A stretch of DNA of 64,000 nucleotides from an uncultured Clostridia bacterium (GTDB lineage Bacteria; Bacillota; Clostridia; Christensenellales; Aristaeellaceae). The notes beneath the pieces are model-generated. The model made no database searches and was not told the DNA's origin. It saw only the letters and a program-made list of their open reading frames with translations. Position numbers and translations under genes: made by a program. Positions 50,372 through 58,516 of the stretch are shown piece by piece (position 1 is the stretch's first letter; the number at the start of each line of letters is the position of its first letter). The stretch is from the NCBI GenBank assembly GCA_934662505.1, contig CAKUKE010000009.1:1-64000 (forward strand), read 5' to 3'.

Positions 50372-52240
50372 TTGAACAGCAGTCAGAACGCCGCGCTGGA
50401 GCGGCTGCTTGAGCAGGTGCAGAAACCCGCGCGGTATACGGGCGGCGAAATGAACACCGCCGTCAAGCCCATCGACGGGGCGGAGCTTTCCTTTGCCTTC
50501 TGCTTTCCGGATATTTACGAGATCGCCATGTCCCATCTGGGCATGAAAATTCTTTACCATATCATCAACAAACTCCCCTGGGTGGTATGCGAGCGGGTAT
50601 GCACCCCCTGGCCGGACATGGGCGACGGGCTGCGCAGGGAAAATCTGCCCCTTTTCTCGCTGGAGAGCCGTACGCCGCTGTGCGATTTTGACGTGGTCGG
50701 CTTCACCCTGCAATATGAAATGAGTTATACCAACATTCTGGAAATGCTCGATCTGGGGCGCATCACCCTGTACGGGCGCGACCGGGGCGAAGATGAGCCA
50801 ATCGTGGTGGCAGGCGGCCCCTGCGCTTATAATCCCGAGCCGCTGGCGCCCTTTTTCGACGCGTTTATGATCGGCGACGGCGAGGAGGTCATCATCCAGC
50901 TGTGTCAGGTCATCCGGGACGGCCGAAAGGAAAAGCTGCCCCGCCGGGAAATTCTCCGCCGGCTGGCCGGGCTGGAGGGCGTGTATGTGCCCTCTCTGTA
51001 CGACGCGTCCTACCACGAGGACGGTACCCTTGCCGCCTTCGTTCCCAACGATGCCGCCGCGCCCGCCGTGGTGCGGCGCTGCGTGGTGCCCGACCTGAAT
51101 GGCGCGGACTATCCCGACACCATTCCCGTTCCCTACACCGACGTCGTTTTCGACCGCATCGTGCTGGAGATCATGCGCGGCTGCACCCGGGGCTGCCGCT
51201 TCTGTCAGGCAGGCATGCTGTACCGTCCCGTGCGGGAAAGATCCATGGACAGGCTGCTGGAGCTGGCGGACAAGCTGGAGGCCGCCACCGGCTATGAGGA
51301 AATGTCCCTCTCCTCCCTCTCCAGCGGCGATTATTCCTGCCTGCCGGAATTGATCACCGAACTGATGCGGCGCTACAGGGACAAGCGGGTCAGCGTATCG
51401 CTGCCCTCCATGCGCATTGACAACATCGTCAAGCAGTCCCTTGAAGAGACCAGCAAGGTGAAAAAAAGCGGCCTGACGCTGGCGCCCGAGGCCGGCACCC
51501 AGCGGCTGCGGGATGTGATCAACAAGGGCGTCACGGAAGAGGACCTGGTGCGCGCTGTGACCGACGCCTTTGAGTGCGGCTGGAGCAGCGTGAAGCTGTA
51601 CTTTATGACCGGCCTGCCCACCGAGACAGACGAAGACCTCCGGGGCATTGCCCACATGGCGCAGCGCGTCATCGACGCGTATTTTACCGTTCCCCGGGAA
51701 AAGCGTGCCCGCGGGCTGCGGGTCACCTGCTCTGCCTCCGTATTTGTGCCCAAGCCCTTTACCCCCTTCCAGTGGGCCGCGCAGGACAGTCTGGAAGTAA
51801 TGGAGCAAAAGCAGGCCGCACTGCGGGAATATCTGAAGATCAAATCCGTCACCTTCAACTGGCATGAAGGGCATCTGTCCCGGCTGGAAGCCTGCATTTC
51901 GCGTGGGGACCGTCGGATCGGCGACGTGATCTACACCGCATGGAAAAAAGGCTGCCGCCTGGACGGCTGGAATGAATTTTTCCGCTATGACCTGTGGATG
52001 GACGCCTTCCGGGAATGCGGGCTGGATCCGGACTTTTATGCCACCCGCTCCCGCGCCTATGACGAACTGCTGCCCTGGGCGTTCATCGATGCGGGCGTAA
52101 CGCAGGAATATCTCCGCCGCGAATGCGAACGCGCAAAGCAGGGTCTGACCACCCGCGATTGCCGCAAAGGATGCAACGGCTGCGGTCTGCAGCGCTGGAA
52201 AGGGGTGTGCAGCTGTTATGAAAATGCTGGTCGTGTTTGA
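50372..52240 (+). CDS. B12-binding-domain/radical SAM protein, TIGR03960 type
   Basis: 622 residues starting at TTG 50372, with AGGAGG 8 bases upstream. A GTG at 50351 lies before that ribosome site and is rejected. The N-terminal region resembles a cobalamin-binding fold (FCFPDIYEIAMSHLGMKILY). The radical-SAM triad is CTRGCRFCQAG near residue 270. A Cys-rich C-terminus (CRKGCNGCGLQ) could hold another cluster. It overlaps by 23 bases the TIGR03936 partner, as in many Clostridia. The reaction is unknown. Confidence 0.9.
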   Translation: MNSSQNAALERLLEQVQKPARYTGGEMNTAVKPIDGAELSFAFCFPDIYEIAMSHLGMKILYHIINKLPWVVCERVCTPWPDMGDGLRRENLPLFSLESRTPLCDFDVVGFTLQYEMSYTNILEMLDLGRITLYGRDRGEDEPIVVAGGPCAYNPEPLAPFFDAFMIGDGEEVIIQLCQVIRDGRKEKLPRREILRRLAGLEGVYVPSLYDASYHEDGTLAAFVPNDAAAPAVVRRCVVPDLNGADYPDTIPVPYTDVVFDRIVLEIMRGCTRGCRFCQAGMLYRPVRERSMDRLLELADKLEAATGYEEMSLSSLSSGDYSCLPELITELMRRYRDKRVSVSLPSMRIDNIVKQSLEETSKVKKSGLTLAPEAGTQRLRDVINKGVTEEDLVRAVTDAFECGWSSVKLYFMTGLPTETDEDLRGIAHMAQRVIDAYFTVPREKRARGLRVTCSASVFVPKPFTPFQWAAQDSLEVMEQKQAALREYLKIKSVTFNWHEGHLSRLEACISRGDRRIGDVIYTAWKKGCRLDGWNEFFRYDLWMDAFRECGLDPDFYATRSRAYDELLPWAFIDAGVTQEYLRRECERAKQGLTTRDCRKGCNGCGLQRWKGVCSCYENAGRV

Positions 52241-52880
52241 AAAAAGCCCGCGGCTGCGGCTGATCGGTCATCTGGATCTGATGCGCGCCATGCAGCGGGC
52301 GCTGCGCCGCTCCGATCTGCCCATTCGCTATTCGCAGGGGTTCAACCCCCATATCCTGCTGACCTTCGCCGCGCCGCTTTCGCTGGGCATGCCCGGAAAG
52401 CGGGAGATCATGGAGGTGCCCATCGACGGGGAGATGGCGCCGGAGATTTTCCGCGACCGTCTCTCCGCTGTGCTGCCCGGCGACCTGTCCATTGTCAGCG
52501 TCCGTCCCGTGGAGGATACCCATCCTGCTTCCATGGCCGTGATGAAAGCCGCCCTGTACGGCTTCGCCTTCGACGCGCCTGTGCCGGAGCTGGAAGAAAA
52601 GCTGGAGGCTTTTCTTGCTCAGTCCGAAATCATGGCGCTGCGCAGAACCAAAACAGGTGAAAAAATGTGCGATATCCGCCCCATGATCTACGGCGCCGGC
52701 TTTCAGGAGCACCGGCTGCTCGCCACGCTGGCCATATCCGAAAGCGCCACCTGCAAGGCGGAACTGTTCCTCACCGCGCTGTGCGGTTTCGCAGGCGTGG
52801 ACAAGCCCCATTGCCTGATCTCCCGTCTGCAGCTGTTTGGTGAACGAGACGGCGTGCTCATTCCGCTGGAGGACGCATGA
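52218..52880 (+). CDS. TIGR03936/DUF2344 radical-SAM-associated protein
   Basis: 220 residues from ATG 52218. It opens with RLRLIGHLDLMRAMQRALRR and GFNPHILLTFAAPLSLG, the family signature. The family sometimes occurs fused to TIGR03960. Here it is a separate gene overlapping both neighbours (23 bases upstream, ATGA downstream), so the three proteins are translated as a unit. The function is unknown. Adjacency to RNase G suggests an RNA or ribosome role, which is only an inference. Confidence 0.88.
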   Translation: MKMLVVFEKSPRLRLIGHLDLMRAMQRALRRSDLPIRYSQGFNPHILLTFAAPLSLGMPGKREIMEVPIDGEMAPEIFRDRLSAVLPGDLSIVSVRPVEDTHPASMAVMKAALYGFAFDAPVPELEEKLEAFLAQSEIMALRRTKTGEKMCDIRPMIYGAGFQEHRLLATLAISESATCKAELFLTALCGFAGVDKPHCLISRLQLFGERDGVLIPLEDA

Positions 52881-54055
52881 GCGTTCAGCTGATTTTTGAA
52901 AAAACGGGCGACGCGCTGACCGGCGCGCTGCTGGTCAACGGCGCGCTGTACGCCTGCAGAACACAGAAAACAGATGCAGCCGTCCGTGCGGAGCAGATCT
53001 ATCTGGCTAAAGCAGATCGGAATATGAAGGGCATGGACGCCTCCTTCGTCCGGCTCCGGGATGGGGTAAACGGCTTTCTCCCCTACGCCGAAATGCTGCC
53101 CGGCGCGCCGCGCCCGCCGAGAAGCGGCCAACCGCTCCTCGTGCAGGTGAAAAAGCCGCCGGTGCAGCAGAAGTGTGCGTACGTGACCATGGACATTTCG
53201 CTGGCCGGACGGTACCTGATCCTGCTGCCCTTCGGGCACGGCTGCAGCGCGTCCGCCCGGATCACGGACGAAGATACGCGCCGGCAGCTGCTCTGCGCCG
53301 GCGGTAAGCTCTGTCCGGAAGGGTGCGGGCTGGTCATACGTTCCGAGGCCGTCGGCGTGAAGGAGACCGTCCTCTCAGCCGAATGCACCGATCTTGAAGC
53401 CCGCTGGCACGCCTTGCAGGAAAAAATGCGCGGCGCGGCGGCGCCCTGCCTGCTTTCGGAAGGCGACAGCCTGCCGGAGCGGATGCTGCGGGATCTGCAC
53501 GGCGTCCCGGACGAGGTGGTCACCGACTGCCCGGCGCTTTTGCCGCCCATGCCCTGTCCCGTGCGGACGCAGGCGCATCCGCTGTCTGCCGCCGGTGTGC
53601 CTGGCAAGCTGGAAAAATCCCTCCGCCGCCGGATATGGCTGCCGGGGGGCGGCAATCTGGCCGTGGATCCCTGCGAGGCCATGACGGTCATCGACGTGAA
53701 CAGCGCCCGGGATACGGGCAAAAAGGACGGTCTTGAAAACGCGGCGCTGCGGCTCAATCTGGAAGCCTGCGAGGAGATCGCACGGATCATGCAGCTGCGC
53801 CAGCTGGGCGGCATCATCCTGATCGACTTTGTGGACATGACGGTGCCTGCGCATCGTCAGGCCGTAGCCGATCAGCTGGCCAAATGCCTGTCCTTCGACC
53901 CTGTCAAAACCGTCCTGCACGGGTTTACCAGTCTGGGTCTGATGGAAGTGACCCGGAAGAAAACGGAACAGCCGCTGCCCGGCGCAGCCGAAATTTCCTG
54001 TCCCTACTGCCATGGGACAGGCATACTGGAGAAAGAAAACGACCATGAGCAATAA
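52877..54055 (+). CDS. rng: Ribonuclease E/G family protein, short form
   Basis: 392 residues. The N-terminal S1-like RNA-binding region is KGMDASFVRLRDGVNGFLPYAEM. The catalytic Asp residues are in TVIDVNSARDTG and IILIDFVDM. CPYCHGTG at the very C-terminus corresponds to the zinc-link Cys pair. It is shorter than typical RNase G (about 480), mostly in the central region. It cuts single-stranded RNA, for example in rRNA maturation. The stop overlaps miaB by 11 bases. rplU and rpmA, which often follow, do not follow here. Confidence 0.87.
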   Translation: MSVQLIFEKTGDALTGALLVNGALYACRTQKTDAAVRAEQIYLAKADRNMKGMDASFVRLRDGVNGFLPYAEMLPGAPRPPRSGQPLLVQVKKPPVQQKCAYVTMDISLAGRYLILLPFGHGCSASARITDEDTRRQLLCAGGKLCPEGCGLVIRSEAVGVKETVLSAECTDLEARWHALQEKMRGAAAPCLLSEGDSLPERMLRDLHGVPDEVVTDCPALLPPMPCPVRTQAHPLSAAGVPGKLEKSLRRRIWLPGGGNLAVDPCEAMTVIDVNSARDTGKKDGLENAALRLNLEACEEIARIMQLRQLGGIILIDFVDMTVPAHRQAVADQLAKCLSFDPVKTVLHGFTSLGLMEVTRKKTEQPLPGAAEISCPYCHGTGILEKENDHEQ

Positions 54056-55451
54056 CATCATCCGTATCCCCCCGGAAGAGCTGATCCGTCAGCGTCAGGC
54101 GGCCAGCCGCTTCCGCGCGCTGACGGAGCGCCCAAAGACCTATTACATCGTCACCTACGGCTGTCAGATGAACGCCCATGATTCCGAAAAGTTAGCGGGC
54201 ATGCTGGACAGCATGGGCATGCAGCCCGCCGCCCGGAAGGAAGAAGCGGACTTCGTGCTGCACAACACCTGCTGCATACGCGACAACGCCGAGCGCAAGG
54301 CGCTGGGCAACGTCACATGGCTGAAGGAACTGCGCCGTGAGAAGCCCGGCCTGCTCATCGGCGTGTGCGGCTGCATGGTGCAGGAACCCGGCATGGCGGA
54401 AAAGATCCTGCGGCAGTATCCCTTCATTGACCTCGCCTTCGGCACAGGCAATGTGTATCAGCTGCCCGAACTGCTTTTGCGGGCGACGGAGACCCGGAAG
54501 CGGGTAGTCTCCGTATCGCCTGACGAAAGCACGCTGGCGGAAGGGCTGCCCGTCCACCGGGAAAGTCCTTTTCAGTCCTACGTGACCATCATGTACGGCT
54601 GCAACAACTACTGCTCCTACTGCATCGTTCCCTATGTGCGGGGACGCGAGCGCTCCCGCCGCCCGGACGATATTCTGCGGGAGGTGGAAACGCTGCAAAA
54701 GCAGGGCGTGCAGGAGATCATGCTGCTGGGGCAGAACGTCAATTCCTACGGCAACGACCAGCCGGATAGTCTTTCCTTCGCCCGGCTTCTCCGCCGGGTA
54801 GGCGAAACGGGCATTCCCCGCATCCGTTTCATGACCTCCCACCCCAAGGATCTGTCCGATGAGCTGATCGCCGCCATGGCGGAAACCCCTTCCGTCATGC
54901 GTCATTTCCATCTGCCCGTACAGTCAGGCAGCAACGCCATTCTCAAGGAAATGAACCGCCGCTACACCAGAGAAGCGTATCTGGAGCGGCTGGCCGCACT
55001 GCGCGCCGCCATGCCCGACATCGGCGTGACCACCGACCTGATCGTCGCCTTCCCGGGCGAAACGGAGCAGGACTTTGAAGACACCGTGGATCTGGTGCGC
55101 ACTGCCCGCTACGACAGCGCCTTTACCTTCATCTATAGCCCCCGCGTCGGCACGCGGGCGGCGGATATGCCCGGCCGCATCGCCCCCGAGGTCGCCACGG
55201 AGCGCATTGAACGCCTGATCGCCCTGCAGGAGGAAATGACCGCCAAAGCCTTCGAAGGCATGATGGGTCAGACGGTGCACGTACTGGCCACCGGCTTTGC
55301 CCGCCGGGATGAAAAGCAGCTGACCGGCAAATGCGAACGGAACATCAGCGTCAATTTTGCCGGCACGCCCGACCAGATCGGCAGGATCATTCCCGTCAAA
55401 ATCACGTCCGCCGGAAAAACCACCCTGCGCGGACAGCAACTGGAGGTATGA
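54045..55451 (+). CDS. miaB: tRNA-2-methylthio-N6-dimethylallyladenosine synthase
   Basis: 468 residues from ATG 54045. The N-terminal UPF0004 domain has three cluster Cys (TYGCQMNAHDSE, NTCCIRD, VCGCMVQ). The radical-SAM triad is GCNNYCSYCIVPYVRG. The C-terminal TRAM domain runs from about residue 400. It adds the methylthio group to i6A37 of tRNA. The i6A substrate is made by MiaA, encoded 5 kb downstream in the same direction. An RNA-modification/repair operon is likely. Confidence 0.96.
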   Translation: MSNNIIRIPPEELIRQRQAASRFRALTERPKTYYIVTYGCQMNAHDSEKLAGMLDSMGMQPAARKEEADFVLHNTCCIRDNAERKALGNVTWLKELRREKPGLLIGVCGCMVQEPGMAEKILRQYPFIDLAFGTGNVYQLPELLLRATETRKRVVSVSPDESTLAEGLPVHRESPFQSYVTIMYGCNNYCSYCIVPYVRGRERSRRPDDILREVETLQKQGVQEIMLLGQNVNSYGNDQPDSLSFARLLRRVGETGIPRIRFMTSHPKDLSDELIAAMAETPSVMRHFHLPVQSGSNAILKEMNRRYTREAYLERLAALRAAMPDIGVTTDLIVAFPGETEQDFEDTVDLVRTARYDSAFTFIYSPRVGTRAADMPGRIAPEVATERIERLIALQEEMTAKAFEGMMGQTVHVLATGFARRDEKQLTGKCERNISVNFAGTPDQIGRIIPVKITSAGKTTLRGQQLEV

Positions 55452-55453
55452 CC

Positions 55454-55858
55454 ATGAACGAAACCGTATTGAACAAGGCGCGCGAACTGGCGGCCGAAAT
55501 TGCAAAATCCCCTGAATTTATCGCCATGCGGGTCGCCGAGGAAGGCGCCGCGCAGAATGAAGAACTGACCACCCTGTTCGCCCGGTACGCCGAAAAAGAG
55601 CAGGACATGGAAAAACTGACCTGCGAGGATCACCCGGATTTTGAAAAAATGGGCGCGCTGTCCGCCGAAATGCAGGCGATCAAGGACGAAATCCAGTCCG
55701 CGCCGCTGGCGCACGCCATGCAGGTGGCGCAGCGCACCTTCGCCGACATGATGCGTCATGTGAACGCCGAGCTGCAGAAGGTGCTCGCCCCTGAAAACAG
55801 CGCAGGCTGCGGCGGAAACTGCGCCTCCTGTCATTCCGGCTGCAGCCATCAGCACTGA
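55454..55858 (+). CDS. YlbF/YmcA family protein with Cys-rich tail
   Basis: 134 residues from ATG 55454; GGAGG lies 7 bases upstream and overlaps the miaB end. It has the all-helical Com_YlbF pattern (ARELAAEIAKSPEF, then two further amphipathic helices). The tail contains four Cys and two His (CGGNCASCHSGCSHQH). In Bacillus, YmcA, YlbF and YaaT form an RNase Y-associated complex that carries Fe-S clusters, and ymcA is beside miaB there too. The tail may be a cluster ligand. mutS follows 51 bases later. Confidence 0.88.
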   Translation: MNETVLNKARELAAEIAKSPEFIAMRVAEEGAAQNEELTTLFARYAEKEQDMEKLTCEDHPDFEKMGALSAEMQAIKDEIQSAPLAHAMQVAQRTFADMMRHVNAELQKVLAPENSAGCGGNCASCHSGCSHQH

Positions 55859-55909
55859 CCCGCCTTCCCCTGAATTTCCACTCCGATTTTCACCAAAGAA
55901 AGGAACGAC

Positions 55910-58507
55910 ATGGCTACGCTTTCGCCCATGATGCGGCAATACTTCGCCATCAAGGAAAAGTACCCCGATACCATGGTCTTTTTCCGGGTCGGCGATTTTT
56001 ATGAAATGTTTTTTGACGACGCGCTGACTGCCAGCCGCGAGTTGGAATTGACCCTGACAGGCAAGGAGTGCGGGCTGGAGGAGCGCGCGCCCATGTGCGG
56101 CGTCCCCTTCCACGCGGTAGACAGCTACATTCCCCGTCTGGTTGCCCACGGGCACCGGGTCGCCATCTGCGAGCAGATGGAGGATCCTGCGCTGGCCAAA
56201 GGGCTGGTGGAACGGGACGTCATCCGCATCATCACCCCCGGCACGCTGACGGATTCCTCCGCCATCGGCGAACGGAAAAACAACTTTCTTTTTTCCATAT
56301 GCGTAGCCGGACGCCGCGCCGGGGTCGCCTGGTGCGACGTATCCACAGGCGAATTCTTCGTCAAACAGCTGCCCGCGGAGCAAAACGCCGTCAAGGCGCT
56401 GCTTTTTGCCATGCAGCCCGGCGAAATCATCACCAACGACCCGTCCTTCACAACCCCCTGCGCGCCCATCGTCTGTCAGTCCTACGCACCGTCGGCTTAC
56501 CAGTCGTCCAACGCCCGGGAGGCGCTTTTGAAGCATTTCAAGGCGGCCACGCTCCTTGCGCTGGGGCTGGATCAGTCCATGTCCGCCGCCACGTGCGCGG
56601 CAGGCGCGCTGATGCAGTACCTGAACGAAACGCAGAAAAACGCGCTGGAGCACATTACCGCCGTACGCGTGTGCGCTGAAAACGACGCCATGCCGCTGGA
56701 CGCGGCTACCCGCCGCAATCTGGAATTGACCGAATCCCTGCGGGGGCGCACGGCCAGGGGTTCCCTCCTGCAGGTGCTGGATCGTACGGTGACCGCCATG
56801 GGCGGCAGGCTTCTGCGCGCATGGGTAGAGCGCCCCCTTTTGCAGGAAGACCAGATCAACGCCCGGCTCAATGCGGTAGACGCCCTGTACAAAAACCCCA
56901 TCGCCAGTCAGGCGCTGCGGGAAGCGCTGTCTCAGGTGTACGACATGGAGCGGCTGCTGGGCAAGGTCTCCTACCATTCCCTGAACGCCCGGGACTGCCT
57001 GGCGCTTCTCCGTTCGCTCAAACAGGCGCCCGAGGTACTGCAGCTGCTCTCCGCCGTCGCCTGCCAGCCCCTTGAAGCGGTCACGGCGCTGATCGATCCC
57101 TGTCCGGAGTTGGCCGAGCTGCTGGAAAAGGCCATTTCCCCCGACGCACCTCTGCTCATCACGGAAGGGGGCATCATCCGGGAAGGTTACAATGCCGAGC
57201 TGGACGAACTGCGCCGCGCCGGCACGGACGGCAAGCAGTGGCTGCTGGATCTGGAAGCCCGTGAGCGGGAGCGGACGGGCATCAAAAACCTGAAGGTGCA
57301 GTATAACCGTGTTTTCGGCTACTACATCGAGGTGACCAAATCCAACTACGCGCTGGTGCCGCTGGATTATCAGCGCCGTCAGACGCTGACCAACAGCGAA
57401 CGGTTCACGACCGACGAATTGCGGGAACTGGAAGTCCGTCTGACCGGCACCCATGAACGCTCGCTCAAGCTGGAAAGCGCGCTGTTTGAGGACATCCGCA
57501 GCCGCATAGCCGATGAGATCGCCCGCCTGCAGCGCACGGCGGAGGGGTTCAAAACGCTGGACGCCCTTTTGTCCTTTGCCCGCACGGCGCTTGAAAACCA
57601 CTATGTCCGGCCGGAAATGGTTTCGGACGGCTCGTTGACCATCACGGAAGGCCGGCACCCTGTTGTAGAGCAGATGCTGCCCGACCACAGCTTTGTTCCC
57701 AATGATACCCGCATGAACACGGACGGCCGGCGCATGCACATCATCACCGGTCCCAACATGGCAGGTAAAAGCACCTACATGCGTCAGGTCGCGCTGATCG
57801 TGCTCATGGCGCACATGGGCAGCTTCGTCCCCGCACAGAGTGCGTCCATCCCGCTGGTGGACTGCGTATATACTCGCGTCGGCGCGTCGGACGATCTGGC
57901 CTCCGGTCAAAGCACCTTCATGGTGGAAATGAGCGAAATGGCCTATATTCTGCGCAACGCGACTGCCCGCTCGCTGGTCATTCTGGACGAGATCGGCCGC
58001 GGCACCAGTACCTTCGACGGTCTGAGCATCGCATGGGCGGCGGTGGAGTACCTCTGCGACAAGGAAAAAAGCGGCGCCATGACCCTGTTCGCCACCCATT
58101 ACCACGAGCTGTCCGAGCTGGAGGGTCATCTGGACGGGGTGGTCAACTCCTGTATCGCCGTCAAGGAGCACGGGGAGGAAGTCATTTTCCTGCGCAAAAT
58201 TGTCCCCGGCGGCGCGGACAAGAGCTTCGGCGTCTACGTAGCGCGGCTGGCAGGCGTGCCGCGGGCGGTCGTTGCCCGCGCACAGCAGATCGAAGCGCGG
58301 CTGGAAGTGAACAATATCAATCAGAACAGCATCGGTCAGAACATTCTGGGCACAGGGAAAAAGGCACAGAAACAGCAGGTGGATCTGGCCAACTTTGCGC
58401 AGGCGGAATTCATTGAGGAGATCCGCTCTCTGGACGTACTGGCCATGACGCCCATGGACGCGCTGAACAGGCTGTTCTTACTGAAAGAAAAGGCCATGAA
58501 ATTATAA
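55910..58507 (+). CDS. mutS: DNA mismatch repair protein MutS
   Basis: 865 residues, full length. The mismatch-binding motif FFRVGDFYEMF (Phe-x-Glu, residues about 24-34) is intact. The connector, core and clamp domains follow. Walker A GPNMAGKST lies at about 614-622, with DEIGRGTSTFDG and ATHYHEL in the ATPase. A C-terminal tail of about 60 residues includes the dimerisation region. AAAGGAA precedes the ATG. mutL starts 9 bases after the stop. Confidence 0.99.
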   Translation: MATLSPMMRQYFAIKEKYPDTMVFFRVGDFYEMFFDDALTASRELELTLTGKECGLEERAPMCGVPFHAVDSYIPRLVAHGHRVAICEQMEDPALAKGLVERDVIRIITPGTLTDSSAIGERKNNFLFSICVAGRRAGVAWCDVSTGEFFVKQLPAEQNAVKALLFAMQPGEIITNDPSFTTPCAPIVCQSYAPSAYQSSNAREALLKHFKAATLLALGLDQSMSAATCAAGALMQYLNETQKNALEHITAVRVCAENDAMPLDAATRRNLELTESLRGRTARGSLLQVLDRTVTAMGGRLLRAWVERPLLQEDQINARLNAVDALYKNPIASQALREALSQVYDMERLLGKVSYHSLNARDCLALLRSLKQAPEVLQLLSAVACQPLEAVTALIDPCPELAELLEKAISPDAPLLITEGGIIREGYNAELDELRRAGTDGKQWLLDLEARERERTGIKNLKVQYNRVFGYYIEVTKSNYALVPLDYQRRQTLTNSERFTTDELRELEVRLTGTHERSLKLESALFEDIRSRIADEIARLQRTAEGFKTLDALLSFARTALENHYVRPEMVSDGSLTITEGRHPVVEQMLPDHSFVPNDTRMNTDGRRMHIITGPNMAGKSTYMRQVALIVLMAHMGSFVPAQSASIPLVDCVYTRVGASDDLASGQSTFMVEMSEMAYILRNATARSLVILDEIGRGTSTFDGLSIAWAAVEYLCDKEKSGAMTLFATHYHELSELEGHLDGVVNSCIAVKEHGEEVIFLRKIVPGGADKSFGVYVARLAGVPRAVVARAQQIEARLEVNNINQNSIGQNILGTGKKAQKQQVDLANFAQAEFIEEIRSLDVLAMTPMDALNRLFLLKEKAMKL

Positions 58508-58516
58508 GGAGCCACC

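Noticed and set aside
55268..58171. 967-codon open frame on the minus strand
   Set aside because: It lies antisense to miaB, the ylbF-like gene and mutS, which have full domain evidence. Long antisense frames are expected in GC-rich coding DNA.
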